From Polydactylus sextarius (taxonomy: Eukaryota; Chordata; Actinopteri; Polynemidae): a stretch of DNA of 64,000 nt. The notes beneath the pieces are model-generated. The model searched no databases. It was not told the DNA's origin and saw only the letters and a list, made by a program, of their open reading frames with translations. The translations under genes and the position numbers were made by a program. This document shows, one piece after another, positions 24,251 through 37,509 of this stretch. The DNA lies in assembly GCA_016801845.1 (NCBI GenBank), contig CM028906.1, forward strand, positions 16,376,001 through 16,440,000. Reading direction: 5' to 3'. Positions within the stretch are counted from its first letter, which is position 1; every line of letters starts with the position of its first letter.

Positions 24251-27200
24251 CTGAAACATCCTGGGTTGCTGACCGCTTCCTGATACAATCAGCCGGCTGG
24301 CAGCAGAGCACATGCAAAGAGAAAAAGAACAAGATGATGAAAAAAATAGGAAGCGGGTAATCAATTCAGAACAAACACATCAGGACAGCACCTCCCTGCT
24401 GACAATCACTCACATATGATGTTAAGTCCACTTACGGATTGAAACAAATGAAAGGTGAACAGTAGATAAAGAGCCACTACAGCTTTATCACCCTTGTTTT
24501 GCAAAGGGAGACTACTCATTTCTTTCAGACCATAATGAAATAATACATCATACAGCCACAGGAACATGTTCATCTATGCGTGTGCAAACACATGTTTACA
24601 TATATATACCCTCCTATGTATTTCCATATATCTCATTTAGGCTACATCACATTTATCACAGGGTGCAATTACTTAAAGACTATATATGGTAATGCCATTA
24701 AACAAACAATCAGGCCTGTATGGAAATCTGCTTCATTCCTTTCTTACCAAAAATGCACAATCCAAATTCATTTGTCTGCTTCTTGGTTTGGCCTTCAAGT
24801 ATTTTTGCATTTCAAAGATATTGCTTTTAAACAAAAAAAATGTCTCACTTAAACACTTACTTCTAAGAGAATTCCAACATTATTATTTGCTATTCTCCAA
24901 AGCACGGTCCTACAGCCTACTGTATTAGCACTACACAGAATAAATTGGGCTGAATCGTAACAGTGGTGTAAAAAAAAAATTATCATCCTCCAAGTTGAAA
25001 ATCATGTATATGAGAATAAACAACTCTCTCCCTTAACAATTTTATTTTATTTAGTAGTAGCTGATGGGAACAATGTTCTTGAATTGCAACACTAAATACC
25101 TACACCATTTTTGAGCTTACACTATGTTTCACAAACAAGCATTTCTCTCTACATATATGTGTAAGCAAACAAAAATAGATGGTACACAGCTGGACTGCTG
25201 ATATGGAAACAAAAAGTAACGTGTTTGCTATTTTTCTTGCCATTAGTGTGTTTGCTGCTGAGCAGAGCAGCGCTCTCAAAGGTAATTCTCAGGAGGAGCC
25301 ACTAGGGGAGCTTCCAACCCCCTTTTCAGAAAACTTAAGCACACAGTGTATGCAAACACAGAGGAACACGTATTGTACACACACATAAATAGACACACAC
25401 ACATGCTGAGATACTGGTAGAGACAAAAAGAAAAAAAAGAGGAGACTGAGTGTGATCTTGTGTTAATCTACAGAGGATGATAGTAGCATCAAAATAAGTT
25501 GTTCTTTTCACAAAAAAAGAGATTGGACATACTGTGAAATGCACTTCATCCTTTTTATTACCACTGTGGCCTTCATCCTCACATTATTCAGCCATCTCCT
25601 GCATTTCTCACTGTTGACACTGCTGTGCGATTTGATGAACAAGTCGGCTTGCTATTGTCGTACCGCCTGGCGTAGCGATGGGAATACTCTACACCCGAAA
25701 GTACAGAACACACCTCCATTATGCATTACACATCTAAGATATTTAAGCTCTTTGTAAGAGTTAAGTCTTGGAGCTGCACCGTGTCATTCTGTGGGGGATG
25801 ATAGGGAGCTTTAGTCATGTCTGTATTAGCGGGATGACTTCCAAAGCCTCTGGGATGGTGTGTTACAACCACTAGCTCCAGTCAGTCCCTGCATTGATAC
25901 CCAACTCTGCCTGGCCCTAAGCACCAGATCAGAACCCCAAATAGGCCTTGCATTAAAGGGGATAAGCCTTACCACAGGGACTGACTATTCACTAAATAAG
26001 ATCAAATGAATTGCTGTAGGTTTATTGAGAGTCAAAATAAATAGAAACTCAGTGGTTCAACAGTCCAGCGAGGGGATGGAGCCAAGGAGCAAAGCTCTGA
26101 TTTCTGTTCTGCGCGTGAGGAAAAAAGGCAGCATAAGATTATTGTGCTTTACAAAAAGTCTTAGGGAGGGGAAGTGAGACTTGAGACCTGTGAACATCAA
26201 CTGACATGAATTCCAGGACACGTGTCGTCTTCAGAAGTGGGAAAGGCAGTGTTTTCCCTTCTTGGAGTAGGAGAACATGGTTCTTATTCTAAGATAAATA
26301 CCGCCCATCTGTCTGGTGCTGTATGGTGGCGGGGTGTGTGTGCCAACATTGGAGCCCTTCAAGAGACACTTAGGTCTGTGTGTATATTTTCACAGTCTGA
26401 TTGAAGTAAAACACAGCCTTTAATGTATCATTTCAAGTGAACACTGTGCCCAAATGAAAACACACACACCTACAAGCCCCACTTAATTGAAGGGTACAGA
26501 TTTTCACATAGCAGACAGTTTTTTCCTCTCTTTTTTTTCCGAGGGGGAGAAGAGAGCACTTTTTGAAATCAATATTCTCAACTTGTTTTCCTGCAAATTA
26601 AAGCTGCCATTCTCAGGCTGGTGTCACAAGGGACCGGCACTGAGAGACAGAGAGGGATAAGAACTGCAGCAGTAAAGTTTTATATTTCAAGCGAAAAAGA
26701 TTGAAATGTAATCCTACATTATCTCAAAATGACTGAAAGAGATCGAGATAGAGAGATAGAGAGACAGAGAGACGGGAAAACATATACACCAAAAGGAAGC
26801 CCAGATGCCATAAGAATACTCACAAAGACGAATAAAAATATCATGACATTATCATAATCTCAAATGTGCCTTATACATTTCTCTTTGAGTTATAACATAA
26901 TAAACTGCCTGTTACAATAACTTGGTGTTGACATACTTTCCATGCGTGAGAGAGGAAGTTCATTGGTACAAGTTTCTGCTTCATCTTCCATCTCAATAAC
27001 ATGCAATTGCCTGCAGTTAGTCTACATAACATGCAATTTACACACAAGACTGCACTCTCCTCGCTGTCTGTTACGGTAGACCACAACTGTACTTCACCAT
27101 AAAAACAGATACACTCTTCAGGAAGCTTTGTAATGCCTAAAAACCTCAATTAGGTTCATCAATATTTGATGGAATGGCTCTGATAAGGTCTGGTTCCCCA

Positions 27201-27839
27201 GCACCACTCTACACCACACACCCCCAGCCCTTTAGGACTCCTGCTGGTGGGATGTCTTTAATTGTTGGCCCAAAGCACTGGAGACAGACATGACTTTGTT
27301 TGCACAGTAATGGATGGCAGTGGAAAAGAGGAGGGAGAGGGGATGTTCATGGTGCTAGAGGACAATGGAAGAGGCATGTGATGAGCACTGTGGACCTCCT
27401 CTGCATCTCCCATTATGGTGAGCAATCAGTGTGTTACTACATACTGGCACTTGTGAGAGGGACAACAAACCACAAAACCCCCTTTGCTCCCCTAAAACAC
27501 TGTAAACTCATTGTTTCTCCTCTATATCCAACTCTTACAACAAAGGACTTCTCCATCAGCATCAGAAGCGTTGCACACAGGAAGCATCCACGGCCAGGCC
27601 AAGCTCTTGAGAACCATCTTGCACGTGCGGCCAGGGATTTTTTTTTTTCCGAGATAAAACAGGCACAACGGGAAAACATGAAAGACAGTCCTCACCCTCC
27701 CTGGCTCCCTATATCTCTTCCTCCTTCCTCTGCGTGTGTTACTTTCACCTTGGCATGCAGCAATCACACCCACTATCGTAGCCTGTGCTCTTCTTCCAGG
27801 ACTCCTGAGCTGTCCTGGGAGGTGCCTTTACTAAGGGAT
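24251..27839. other. Unannotated intergenic or intronic DNA
   Basis: No gene recognised. A CTCF-like site lies at 25298-25311 (listed separately). A degenerate GATA/GAGA purine run is at about 26738-26775. The plus-strand frame at 27300-27860 (186 codons) is the longest non-repetitive frame in the window. It has no recognisable domain, crosses a T run of ten bases, and is open on the opposite strand too, so I leave it uncalled. Confidence 0.45.
25298..25311 (+). promoter_or_regulatory. CTCF-like site, plus orientation
   Basis: GCCACTAGGGGAGC matches the first eleven positions of the CTCF core consensus RCCASYAGRKGGC and departs at the last two. It is the only plus-oriented site of this quality I noticed, and it faces three minus-oriented sites to its right. 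Single sites of this strength also arise by chance. Confidence 0.3.
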
Positions 27840-28090
27840 TTCTCTTCATTGACATCCTGAGTAAATTGATTTTAATAGCCAACACTTGGGGCCTTTTCTC
27901 ACGGTCTCCTCTTTCAGCAGCGGCAGGCTGCGTCACGCCCTGCCATATTTCTCCACTCAGGACGTCTGGGCTATTTTCCAGGGCTATTGGAATAAGAACT
28001 GACGAATCCCTTTCAAGGTCCCAAGGAGATAATCTCCTGTCATTTCTGATTTGCATAACATTATTTAAAATTTAATGTAATGGCATTAAG
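27840..28090. promoter_or_regulatory. Enhancer-like block with octamer and GATA palindrome
   Basis: Repeat-free sequence containing a perfect octamer motif ATTTGCAT (28049-28056, the POU-factor core). It also has a 15-base inverted repeat AGGAGAT-A-ATCTCCT at 28024-28038 that embeds GATAA and TAATC cores. Further TAAT-type cores lie in 28060-28090. It is followed by a GT-rich and T-rich simple repeat. The function is inferred from motif content only. Confidence 0.3.
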
Positions 28091-29266
28091 CTATAGGAGA
28101 CACTCCCTTCTCTGTGAGCCCACATCTGTTTGTAGTGTGTGTGCGTGTGCACACAGACTTGCGCATTTTTTTTTTGTGTGTGTGTATGTGGAGACACAAT
28201 ACAGTAGGGACTCATCCCTGATGGGGTAACAGGGAGCCGCCTTCCTCCCTCTACTCTTCTCTCCCTCCCTAGCTACCAAGTGCGACCCCCACCTTCCAAT
28301 CTGTCCCATCTAACACATAATATGACCGCACTGCACTGAGATAATCAACAGATAGCTCAAAGAAGATAAAAAGAGGTATCTGATCTATCCTCACTCAAAC
28401 ACAAACACACACACACGTGCACACACACAGAGCAGCTAACAAAGTGTGGGGCCTTTTCCAGGATACAGGGCCAAGACATAGCCCAAAGGACTGAAGGTCG
28501 GATACCATTCCATTTGTCGGAGCCGTACGTGTCCTACTTAGAAGGCTGCAATGGGACTCAATTAGGCTGGAACCAAGACGAGTTGATAAATTAATTTATT
28601 AATGAATACAATGGAATGGAGAATGGAGGGATGAGCTTGCTCATTTGTTCAGGGTGAGCTAAGCCAAACAGCTCCACTACAATACTGGGCTTTGACTGGT
28701 GAGGACTGAGGAGATGTGTCAAACAGGGATTATACATAGAGGAGACTCTAATAGCTTGGTAGTGTTTTGTATGAAGAACAACTCACTTCTGAAAATATGA
28801 AAATATGAAAAAAAAAAAAAAAAATCTCTTCCCGCTTTCCTATTCATTTTTGTAATCTTGAAAAATGTGCCCACATAAATAACGACACAAAAGCAAAACC
28901 ACACACCTTGCATCCAGACATAAATGAAGGTAAACGTGTACACAATGCGTGTACCGATTCGTGCATGTAGAAAAACACAGGCTCATGGGCAAACGCAAAC
29001 AGGAACATACTATTACACTACACACAGTCAAGAACACAAACACACATCAACTCAGACACACACTATCTCTATTCTCTGTAGAGCATCTTCCACACATTAA
29101 AAATAAATTCATTCAAAGTCAATTTGGGGAATGTTTGGCGATGCAGGGCAGGAATACCATCTGAGCTCTGGGAATTGTAGATTGCTCCCTCTCTCCCTAA
29201 GGCATTCTCTTTGTCTATCTATTTGGTGTGATTAAAAATACAATGATGAATGCATATTTCTTCCAG
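28091..29266. other. Unique sequence with short CA and T/GT repeats
   Basis: No gene recognised. T10 plus GT repeat at about 28167-28187, CA repeats at about 28404-28430 and an A run at about 28810-28824. Other sequence is unique. Confidence 0.5.
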
Positions 29267-29598
29267 ATGAATAACTTGAAGGGCTTGGCAGCAGATGAAT
29301 CAGGAAACAGTGTGTTGGTAGAGAGACTAGCCAGGTCAGAACGATTCACAGTCAAATCCTCTGTGGGCTGGACTTCCTCAGCGGAGAGGAAAAAAAAAGA
29401 CGAGGTCATCTGGACAACACTCTAACACAATGAGCTGGAACCAGTTAATTTCATATTAAAACTGCAGACAAGATTGCTTCATGTAAAAATACAACATCTA
29501 ATCATCTCCACCAAATTTCTTTTCACCAATCAGAGGAAGCTGAGATTCACCCAATCTGGCTAAATTAATTTATAATGTCAAGCAGGGTCAACAATAAA

Positions 29599-30817
29599 AT
29601 GTTGTTTACACATTAAATGGAGCATCTGAACTAAAAAACAGAGGTCTTCACTGATTAGAAGTTGTTAGTACAACTGTAGAGAAAGCTGGGATTGTTACCC
29701 ACCACATGCATACAATCATCTACTATTAAAACACATTCAGTTTAAACTGCACTTCATCACCGTCACATTCAGAAAACGTCACTGAAGGATTTCTTTACTT
29801 CTTCCACACTTCTTAACAGTTCCATCTTGCTGCCATTTGGGGCCACCAATGTATAAAGCTGCTTTGTGTAGTTTAACAAAAGACAAAAATGTAAAATACG
29901 GGAAAACAACTGCATTGTGGTACAACTCCGAAAGCCCCACCACATCTCTATGTGCTTTATGCTAATGTGTATATCCACAAACATAAATGTATGCATGTAC
30001 TCTCAGCCACCCCAACACGATACATCTACATACAGTCAACTGGGCACCAAACGTATGAAGCTTCCACAATGGCTGGGGAGGGGAGAGGGCTTGAAGGGGT
30101 GTGTTTGAGGCTCATATCCCCAGTAGAGATCACTCCTGGCAGGGATACTGAGTACCCCCCCTCCCCTTCCACCTCCTCCTCCCACTGCCCCCTACAAACC
30201 AGTGAGAGAGGAAGGCCCTCCTCTCCTTACATGTCAACTTCAGAGAGCATGCCTCTTGGTGCCTCAAAGCTTTGATATCAAAATAGTCCAGGAAGCCTCT
30301 GTCTTAAAAATGCCCCAGCAGACCTTTATTCCGGGGATAGAGGGAGGGAAAAGAAAGAAAGAGCCTGGAAAGAGAGAAAACAGAGTAGAAGTAGAGTATT
30401 ACTAGGGAACCACGGAAGAGGGAAAATTTATGGGCTTTGTATGGTTGTTCAACACTGTAGTGTACTGCAAACCACTCTGGCAACACTATTAAAATCTTCA
30501 CCACCAATAAATCTTTGCACTACAATAATTCAGACAGATGTGGTGCTGGAAGACCGGATGGAGAAAAAAAAAAGGTGTGAAAGACCCTTTTCACAAGAGC
30601 CAACACTAGTATTCTCTGAGGCCCCTGGCGCCAAGGGCTTTCAGACCATCCAGTATTAACCATGTTATACATAAATATAAATAAATAATACAGAAACAAT
30701 GTTACTCATAGCATCTGAATGAAAAGAGTGATTTAATAATAGAATTGGTGGTGAGTTTACGAGCAGAGAAAATATTGAATATTGGAGAGGAGAGGGTCTG
30801 TTTTAATGATCTGCAGC

Positions 30818-30855
<38 letters not shown>

Positions 30856-33800
30856 AAAATCATAATCAGAGAGAGACTGAGGACGGAAGAAATAGAAAGC
30901 CGTGGTGAAAGATTGCGGGGGTGTAATATTGAAATTCAAGGGGTCAGTCTTTCTGTCTGAGGACTCAGCTCTTTTCCCAGTGGCTCACAATATCTGGGGT
31001 CCCCAGATGTTGGGTCTGCCTTTTGCTCCCTTATCCCCTGATCTAACACCATGTGTAACTCTGAGCATATGGTGAAATTCATGGCAGTCAGAGTATAACA
31101 ATGACCAACTTTATCCATGGGAAAGAAAAAAAACAAAAAACAGAATAATAACCACTCCCTTTGGTCCAATGTGTCACAAACACGGGTTGTCATTCATGTT
31201 ACAATTGACTGCCAGTTGTCTGTATAATAAGTCAATAAGTCTGTTTTGTCACTGGACTAATTATGAGCTGATCAGAGATCGAGATAGAATCAAGAGCATA
31301 ACTCTTTTTGTTGACTGATGACACCATCCATCCCTGAACAAAGCAGCTAAAATACCCTCAGGTTCAGGTAAAACCCACATCCTTTCTTGTTGTCAGTAAT
31401 CAAGACTATAAAATTTATGCCTCGGCCTGATAGCAGTTAGTACCGCCATGAGGTTTAGTGGTAATTAAAATACACTTGACCTACAACATATCATTTTACC
31501 AGCACTGCCTGTGCCGTGACACATGGCACACATACCACTTGGCGCTACTATAATGGGCCACGGGAGTGTTGAGACAGTCTTTCTCTGTAAGCGCAGATGT
31601 TACATCAACATGAGTAGATTTCTACAACCTGTCTGCATCTGGACTTGCAACAAACAGGGACTAAATAAAGGTCTGTTGTTAGGTTGAACAAGCCAGATGC
31701 AAGCTGACTGGGTGTAATGGTCAAAATCATCCTCCCAATTTGTAATCACGCCTATTTTATCACATTTGCACAACCTATTGGTTCATTCAACTCCAAGCTC
31801 ACCTGTTTACCGAGCACTAGAGTTTTGGGTTAGCTAGTTGTTTATTCAGTAATGTCAAGTGCTAGTCAGATGAAAACACTCATACCTGTCAAACTATCCA
31901 CTGGACATGTAATAAATTAATGATCAAATGGCTCACACAGATGTACAGTGGCAGTGTTAAGTCCTGTAAGCACCAAAGCCAAAGAGACAATGAGAGAATG
32001 GGAGAGAGAAAGAAGAAAAGAAAGAATGAGCGAAAGAACAAAAAATAAGAGTGGGGATATAAACTGATCTTATTTCTTATTTTTTTCCCTGTTTAATGTC
32101 TTTAAGGTCACTGTTATATACAGTTAAAAGCTGCCTACAAACCTGAAAGGCTGGCTTGGTGGATATTTTATTTTTGTGACGGTGATCTACACTGCAGTAA
32201 ACACATATACTTTGATAAAGCAGCGTTTTTATTACAGACATACTCAGAAATATTATCAAATCAAAAGACTTTAACCAAACAGTCAAAATTTATTATTCAT
32301 CTGCAGTATTTTTTGAGTCTTTATACAAGAACATTGTCTTTCTCTGTGTGTGATTGAATATACTTTGGGGGGCAAGGGACTGCTTATGGCTTCTGAGGAG
32401 AAAAAAGAGAAAAGAAATGATGTCAAAAAAAAGGGGTTTTGTAAACAACACATGCTTGTGGGTTTTTGTTGGTTGAAAGAGGAAGTCACAGTGAGTGACT
32501 GGATACTCTGTTCTTCTCGACATATTTCCATCCCTATTATGTCGTCCAGGCATTGTGTGACTGAGTACTGCAGCTCATCACATATGCAGTTATCCAGCTA
32601 ACTACCAGCCTTCCCCCTGCTGCTCCACCGGCCTTTGATAAGAACAGAGGGAAATTAAAATCATGAACCTGAATTATGAATCCAATGACAAGATAGCCTC
32701 TGAAGGCTCTTTCTGCGCACCATCTCTCAGCTTTTTTCTCCCTCTCTCTCCGACCCTCACTCATTTTTACCGTTGCTCTTTATTTCTTGTTCGATCCGGT
32801 GTTGTTCTCTTTCACTTTTTTTTTTTTCATCTCAACCCCACCCCCATTTTCTCTTGGCTTGCTGAGGATTCAACTGCTAGCATATTCCATAAGAGCAAGA
32901 GAGAGACTGAGACAGAAAGAGAGGAAAAAAGTTTCAAACGACGATAACACACAGTTTGATAAAACTGACAAGGGACTCAATTAAGGCTTCCCTGTCAAAG
33001 CAGGAGTGATATTTTATTAAGTCGCAGTGTGCCATTCGATGGGTACATCAAGCGACGCATCTGTAGACGAGAAGACTGCACCAGCCGGGTAAGAGGGACA
33101 CGTGTTGCCACTTTCAGGAAACATCAGTCGAAGCTCACATCATCACATCTGCTGAAAAATTAAGAGACCCCGATATTAGGATGCTCATTTACTTTTTCAT
33201 GCACCACCCCTACTATTTGAGGAGAGACTACTCTTGCTGTCCCCCTTTCTCTTCCTTTATTCCAAACATTCAAGCACAAAGAGTCGCAGTACCCGCTTTT
33301 ACCATCAGAACGAGCGCGGCCCTGATTCTGCCGCATCTAAAAAGAAAACAACCCGAGGCCTGCCATGTTGTAATCACACATGAAGTTTTAAAGACAGTTT
33401 TTAGGGCAAAGAGTACATAACGTCTGTGATGTGATTCTGTAATGCTGATTCTTGATTCAGTGCAAATTCAGTATGAAACAGGTGTTTTAAATGTTTTAGT
33501 ATCACTGCAGTAAAAATGTTTTCTGAAACAGCACTCCATTTGTTTGATATTTGAAAAAAAAAATTTTATTTGCAGAATAAGCTCACTAGATATCAGTAGA
33601 TCAAACTGTGTAAACGTGTCTGCATTCTCCAATACTACTTTATAAGGACTTATTTATTTTATCAATAGCTAAATTATATAATCCTATTTTCCTCTCAAGA
33701 AAAACTCCTTTTTGTTTCTTTTACTTTGTTGTCTCGCATCTGTGATGTGCAGGTGCTGTGGCATTGACCCCAACGAGCTTTACTATTGTTTGCATATATA

Positions 33801-34220
33801 AATTAAAACTCAGTCTACCGTTGCACTCATTTTAAGTCGCTCTGGCTGAGAGACTCGGCAAAATACCTGCAATGTAAAATGGAATGTAGCTTTCTTTGTC
33901 TATCACAACAAACAGAGGGTTTGAGTATCAACATTAGACACAGACCTCTGTGTTTGTGTGGACAACCGCATGTATATTCGGCAAGTTCCTCCCTACTTTA
34001 CATTTCTTTTTAAATAAAAGTAAACTTAATTCTTTAGAGAGAGAGCAAACGTGGCGGTGGTGTTGTTAAAAATGAAAACAGCAATGCTCTGATGTGCCTG
34101 GAAGAGGCCACAGCGTTACAGTAAGATGAAACTTTAATTCTGTGGTCTCTGTTGTAATTGAGATTGCTCTTGTAGGATGTTGTATTGCCGAGAAGAAACA
34201 GATGCAGCCTTTTCCACCCT
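29599..34220. other. Unannotated intergenic or intronic DNA
   Basis: No gene recognised. It contains a GA microsatellite at 30825-30853 (listed separately), a purine-rich segment at about 31978-32050, and otherwise unique sequence. Open frames here are short and without recognisable domains. Confidence 0.5.
30825..30853. repeat. GA microsatellite
   Basis: About fourteen pure GA units. Frames across it read as Arg-Glu repeats and are not genes. Confidence 0.9.
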
Positions 34221-34230
34221 TACACACACA

Positions 34231-34296
<66 letters not shown>
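34221..34296. repeat. Compound CA/CT/CA microsatellite
   Basis: A short CA run, then a short CT run, then a pure CA array of about 26 units. Overlapping frames translate to Thr-His or Cys-Val repeats and are not genes. Confidence 0.95.
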
Positions 34297-34298
<2 letters not shown>

Positions 34299-34840
34299 AT
34301 AAATATACGTGCACATGGGTTTACATGTTGTTGTACACAACCATGGGTCTACATGCCAGCTTGGCAACAGTGTAGGTGAATTGTTTGTGTATGTCTGTTT
34401 GCCTTCATCTCCACAAATGCGTATGTGTGTACATGTGCACGTGCTGGAGCTGACACTTGGTTGTACAGGAGCTCAGTGCTGACCATACATAGTCTGTTTC
34501 ATCTAGAACAAAAGCACTGTTGGAGGACACAAAAGGCCAGGTTCAAAAGCACTGCAGGCATCAGGAGCCCAGGCCTAGATACATGAGACAATCAGTGTAA
34601 ACTTGTCCACAGCTAAGAGGGCTGTGATGCACCAACAACAATGCTCCTCCTGCACAACTGCAGGCTTCTGTCCGCATAAGACAAGATTAAAGCTCTTGGC
34701 AAATCAAACACAATGTTAATGATTAGCACAAAGGATGAGATTTGGTGCTTCCATTATTGATTAATATTTTGCTCCCAAGACGAGTGATGCATCAAGCTTG
34801 ATTTATGCATGCCGTGTAGTGTAATTGTAGCTCTGTGTAA

Positions 34841-34862
34841 GGGGTGGGTGCCGGGGGTGGGG
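34841..34862 (+). other. G-quadruplex motif
   Basis: Four G runs (4, 3, 5 and 4 bases) are separated by spacers T, TGCC and T, meeting the standard G3+N1-7 rule on the plus strand. It is surrounded by unique sequence with no recognised promoter. Whether it folds in vivo is unknown. Confidence 0.7.
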
Positions 34863-37440
34863 AGGCTGCGGACATCTGTGCTTATGTGTGATGTGTGCGT
34901 ATGAGGTTTTTCTCACATACATGTGTACAAATGAATCTTCGATGACAATTGTGATGAGTGAGGATGGCTGTGTAACTCATTGGTAAGGCCACATCTCAAT
35001 GACAGCTACTGGAGATACAATGATGGATTCAGGCGATGACAAGCAGCGATGCTGTTTTAATGAAGAGAAAAGTACACGCACACATACACACACGAGCTAC
35101 TATAAATGTTTGAAGGTCTTAGTCTCCACCCTCTCTGTTATTCCCTCATTTCTTCTCTCCTCTCCTCTTTCCTCCATCACTCTCTCCAGGATATTTATGA
35201 CTGATAGATCTGTCAGTACTCCTGCTAAACAAATGAAAGTTGCAGCCCGTGCCACCGAGGCGACGCTTTCATCAGCACGTGGTGGGGCTCGGTTTGAAGT
35301 GGGCCCCCGCCTCCCTTGTGTACTGCCTGTGTACTTGATGAGCTAGTACTGGGGAATGTGACATTTACATTCAGTCACCACATGTGGCAAAAAACTATTT
35401 ATTCTGTTTTTTTTTTTTTGTTTTTTTTTGGTGAATCAAGCTGATTGGTTATCTGTCATGTGATTATGTAAGAAAATGTATTTCTGTGTGAGTGTCTGCA
35501 GTTTGATGTCATTGTAAACACACTGAAGGAGTCGGTCGAGTAACATTTGAATATATCACCTCTAAGGAACTAAAAGAAAAAATCATGATAGTATAGTAAC
35601 ACAAGTGCATTCGTAACTCGGACAGGAGAGGTTTTACATAAGGAGGTGAGGTGTAATGTAATTTCAACCAGAGTTCTGTGAATTTAATCCCATCGGAATC
35701 AGCTATGTCAGTAATTTTTAAAGTCTGAGGGCTGGTGCGCCAGAAAAGATTTCTGCTTCTTTTACCTCCCGTTAAACAGCCACTAAAAATTAGAGCAGTC
35801 TTTTGTGAAGCCCTTAGCAAACATGAGGCCATTTCCTGTGAGAAGTGGGGCCTTTCCTCAAGTTTTTGTTTTTCATTATAACCGAGGCGCTTGATGAAAC
35901 CTTTGAACTCTTCACTCATTTCCAATTACAGCCATTATTCAGAAAATGAAATAAGAATTTTCTCTGGTTGGACTGTACATGTGCAAGGTTGACAACACAA
36001 ACTCTGTAGATACTCCCAGATCTGTATTTTCATAAGATTTTTACAGATACACTTTTTTTTTATAATTAATTCTACTGATTCTTTGCTATAAACACCATCT
36101 GACACACAGGCAGAACTGAAACTGCATTCAGTTAAATAAGGCATGAGAACACCATGTATCCAGCAGCCATCGTGTATTGAAGAGGGAGCAGTTAGTTAAG
36201 CATGAGTGTGTTTGTATTATAGAATGTGGCTGGAAGAGAAAAGGAATGTCAGGGAGAATGTATGTTACTGTATGTGAGTCAGTGTTTATTTGAGTGAACC
36301 TGCATGTGAGTGAAAGTGTGTGTATGTGTGTGTGTTTTGTTTTCCCTTATTACCTGCAGGCTGTTCTGCCCTGAACAGATACCAGTGTGTTGTCAGCCCA
36401 GGGGCATTGTGTCTACTTTGGCCTGGCTTTGGTCCCCTCACCATCATTTTGCTTACTGTCGCTTGGAAACCTGAAAAACTTCAACCAACCCTCTCTCTCT
36501 CCATCAATGTACCATTCATATTTTTTTTTTTCCACCATTGACCTTTAAGTATCCAAAAGGCATTTCTACACACTCTAACCCAAGTGACATTTAATCCTAC
36601 TACATGTCTTTCAGGGATGGATAATTAGCATTTTTACACAATTAATTACAGATGTAGAGAAGAGCATTGCTTATTCATTGATAACCACATTTTGGAATAT
36701 AGATTGACACCTGGATACATGGATGGGCTCAGAGGGACTGATGTGTGTATGTGTGTTCCATGTGTATCGTGCTGATGATGTCAGCTCTTTGTCTCTAGCT
36801 TCTGTTTCCCCTAGAGAATGCTTAAGGGATACACAAACACACAAACAAACTATACACACACAGGAACACAAGATTACACTCAGTGTCAAACGTGTGCTGA
36901 GGAATTCGCCTTGTTAAACTGCAGCAGTTCAGTCCAGTACAGTCTGTCCAGAATGAGAACAGGCTAGTTCTGTAACAGAGGTTACTGTTATTTTCTGTCT
37001 GTCTCCTTTAAGGTACAAGTATCTATACTTTGTGGTCAGAAAGGGGGTCAGAGACCTTATGTCAAAACATGTTCTGATAACTGACATCTAAATACATTAT
37101 CAAAAGAAGATATACGTGCTTGTCTTGAGAACATTTCTAGAACATCCACCTGTTGCAGATAAAATACGAGCTCTATTTCTGTGGGCAGAACAAATTCAAA
37201 CAAAAACATCTGAGCAAGTCCTATGTCTGACCCTTGTTTTGCATCTTGGCACATGCTCACACAAAGCAATACATAAATACATACACACGCAAACACGTCA
37301 TCCACAAAATGTTTAGTCTTCTCCAAATATGTATGTGTGTATCCAAAAGGGAGAAGTAAACAAGTTTAATCATCCTGATCCACGTCTATTCCACTGACAG
37401 TTTATGTTACAGAGGAGGAAGAGATGAGGAAGGAGGAGTG
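34863..37440. other. Unannotated DNA; possible regulatory block at 35690-35930
   Basis: No gene is called. On the minus strand a 138-codon frame spans 35509-35925 without low-complexity sequence. I do not recognise the product and see no clear splice acceptor before it. The sequence at 35690-35930 contains a GGATTA core on the minus strand (OTX/PITX type), so a conserved non-coding element is an equally good reading. A T run lies at 35407-35430. Confidence 0.35.
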
Positions 37441-37509
37441 TTTGTTTTTTTGTTTTGTTTTGTTTTTTTTTTTTTACCCTGGTTGGAGCTACAATTAAAA
37501 AAAAAAAAA
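37441..37509. repeat. T-rich tract facing an A13 run
   Basis: A T-rich stretch ends in T13 (37463-37475). After a 21-base spacer an A13 run follows (37497-37509). The two runs are exactly complementary in length and could form a 13-bp A:T hairpin. They could be simple repeats or two retroposon tails inserted in opposite orientation. Confidence 0.75.

Noticed and set aside
27300..27860. Plus-strand frame of 186 codons
   Set aside because: No recognisable domain, frames on the opposite strand also open, no clear splice or promoter context. Kept only as a note in the interval entry.
35509..35925. Minus-strand frame of 138 codons
   Set aside because: Protein-like at first sight, but without a recognisable family or a splice acceptor. 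Conserved non-coding DNA or chance is as likely.
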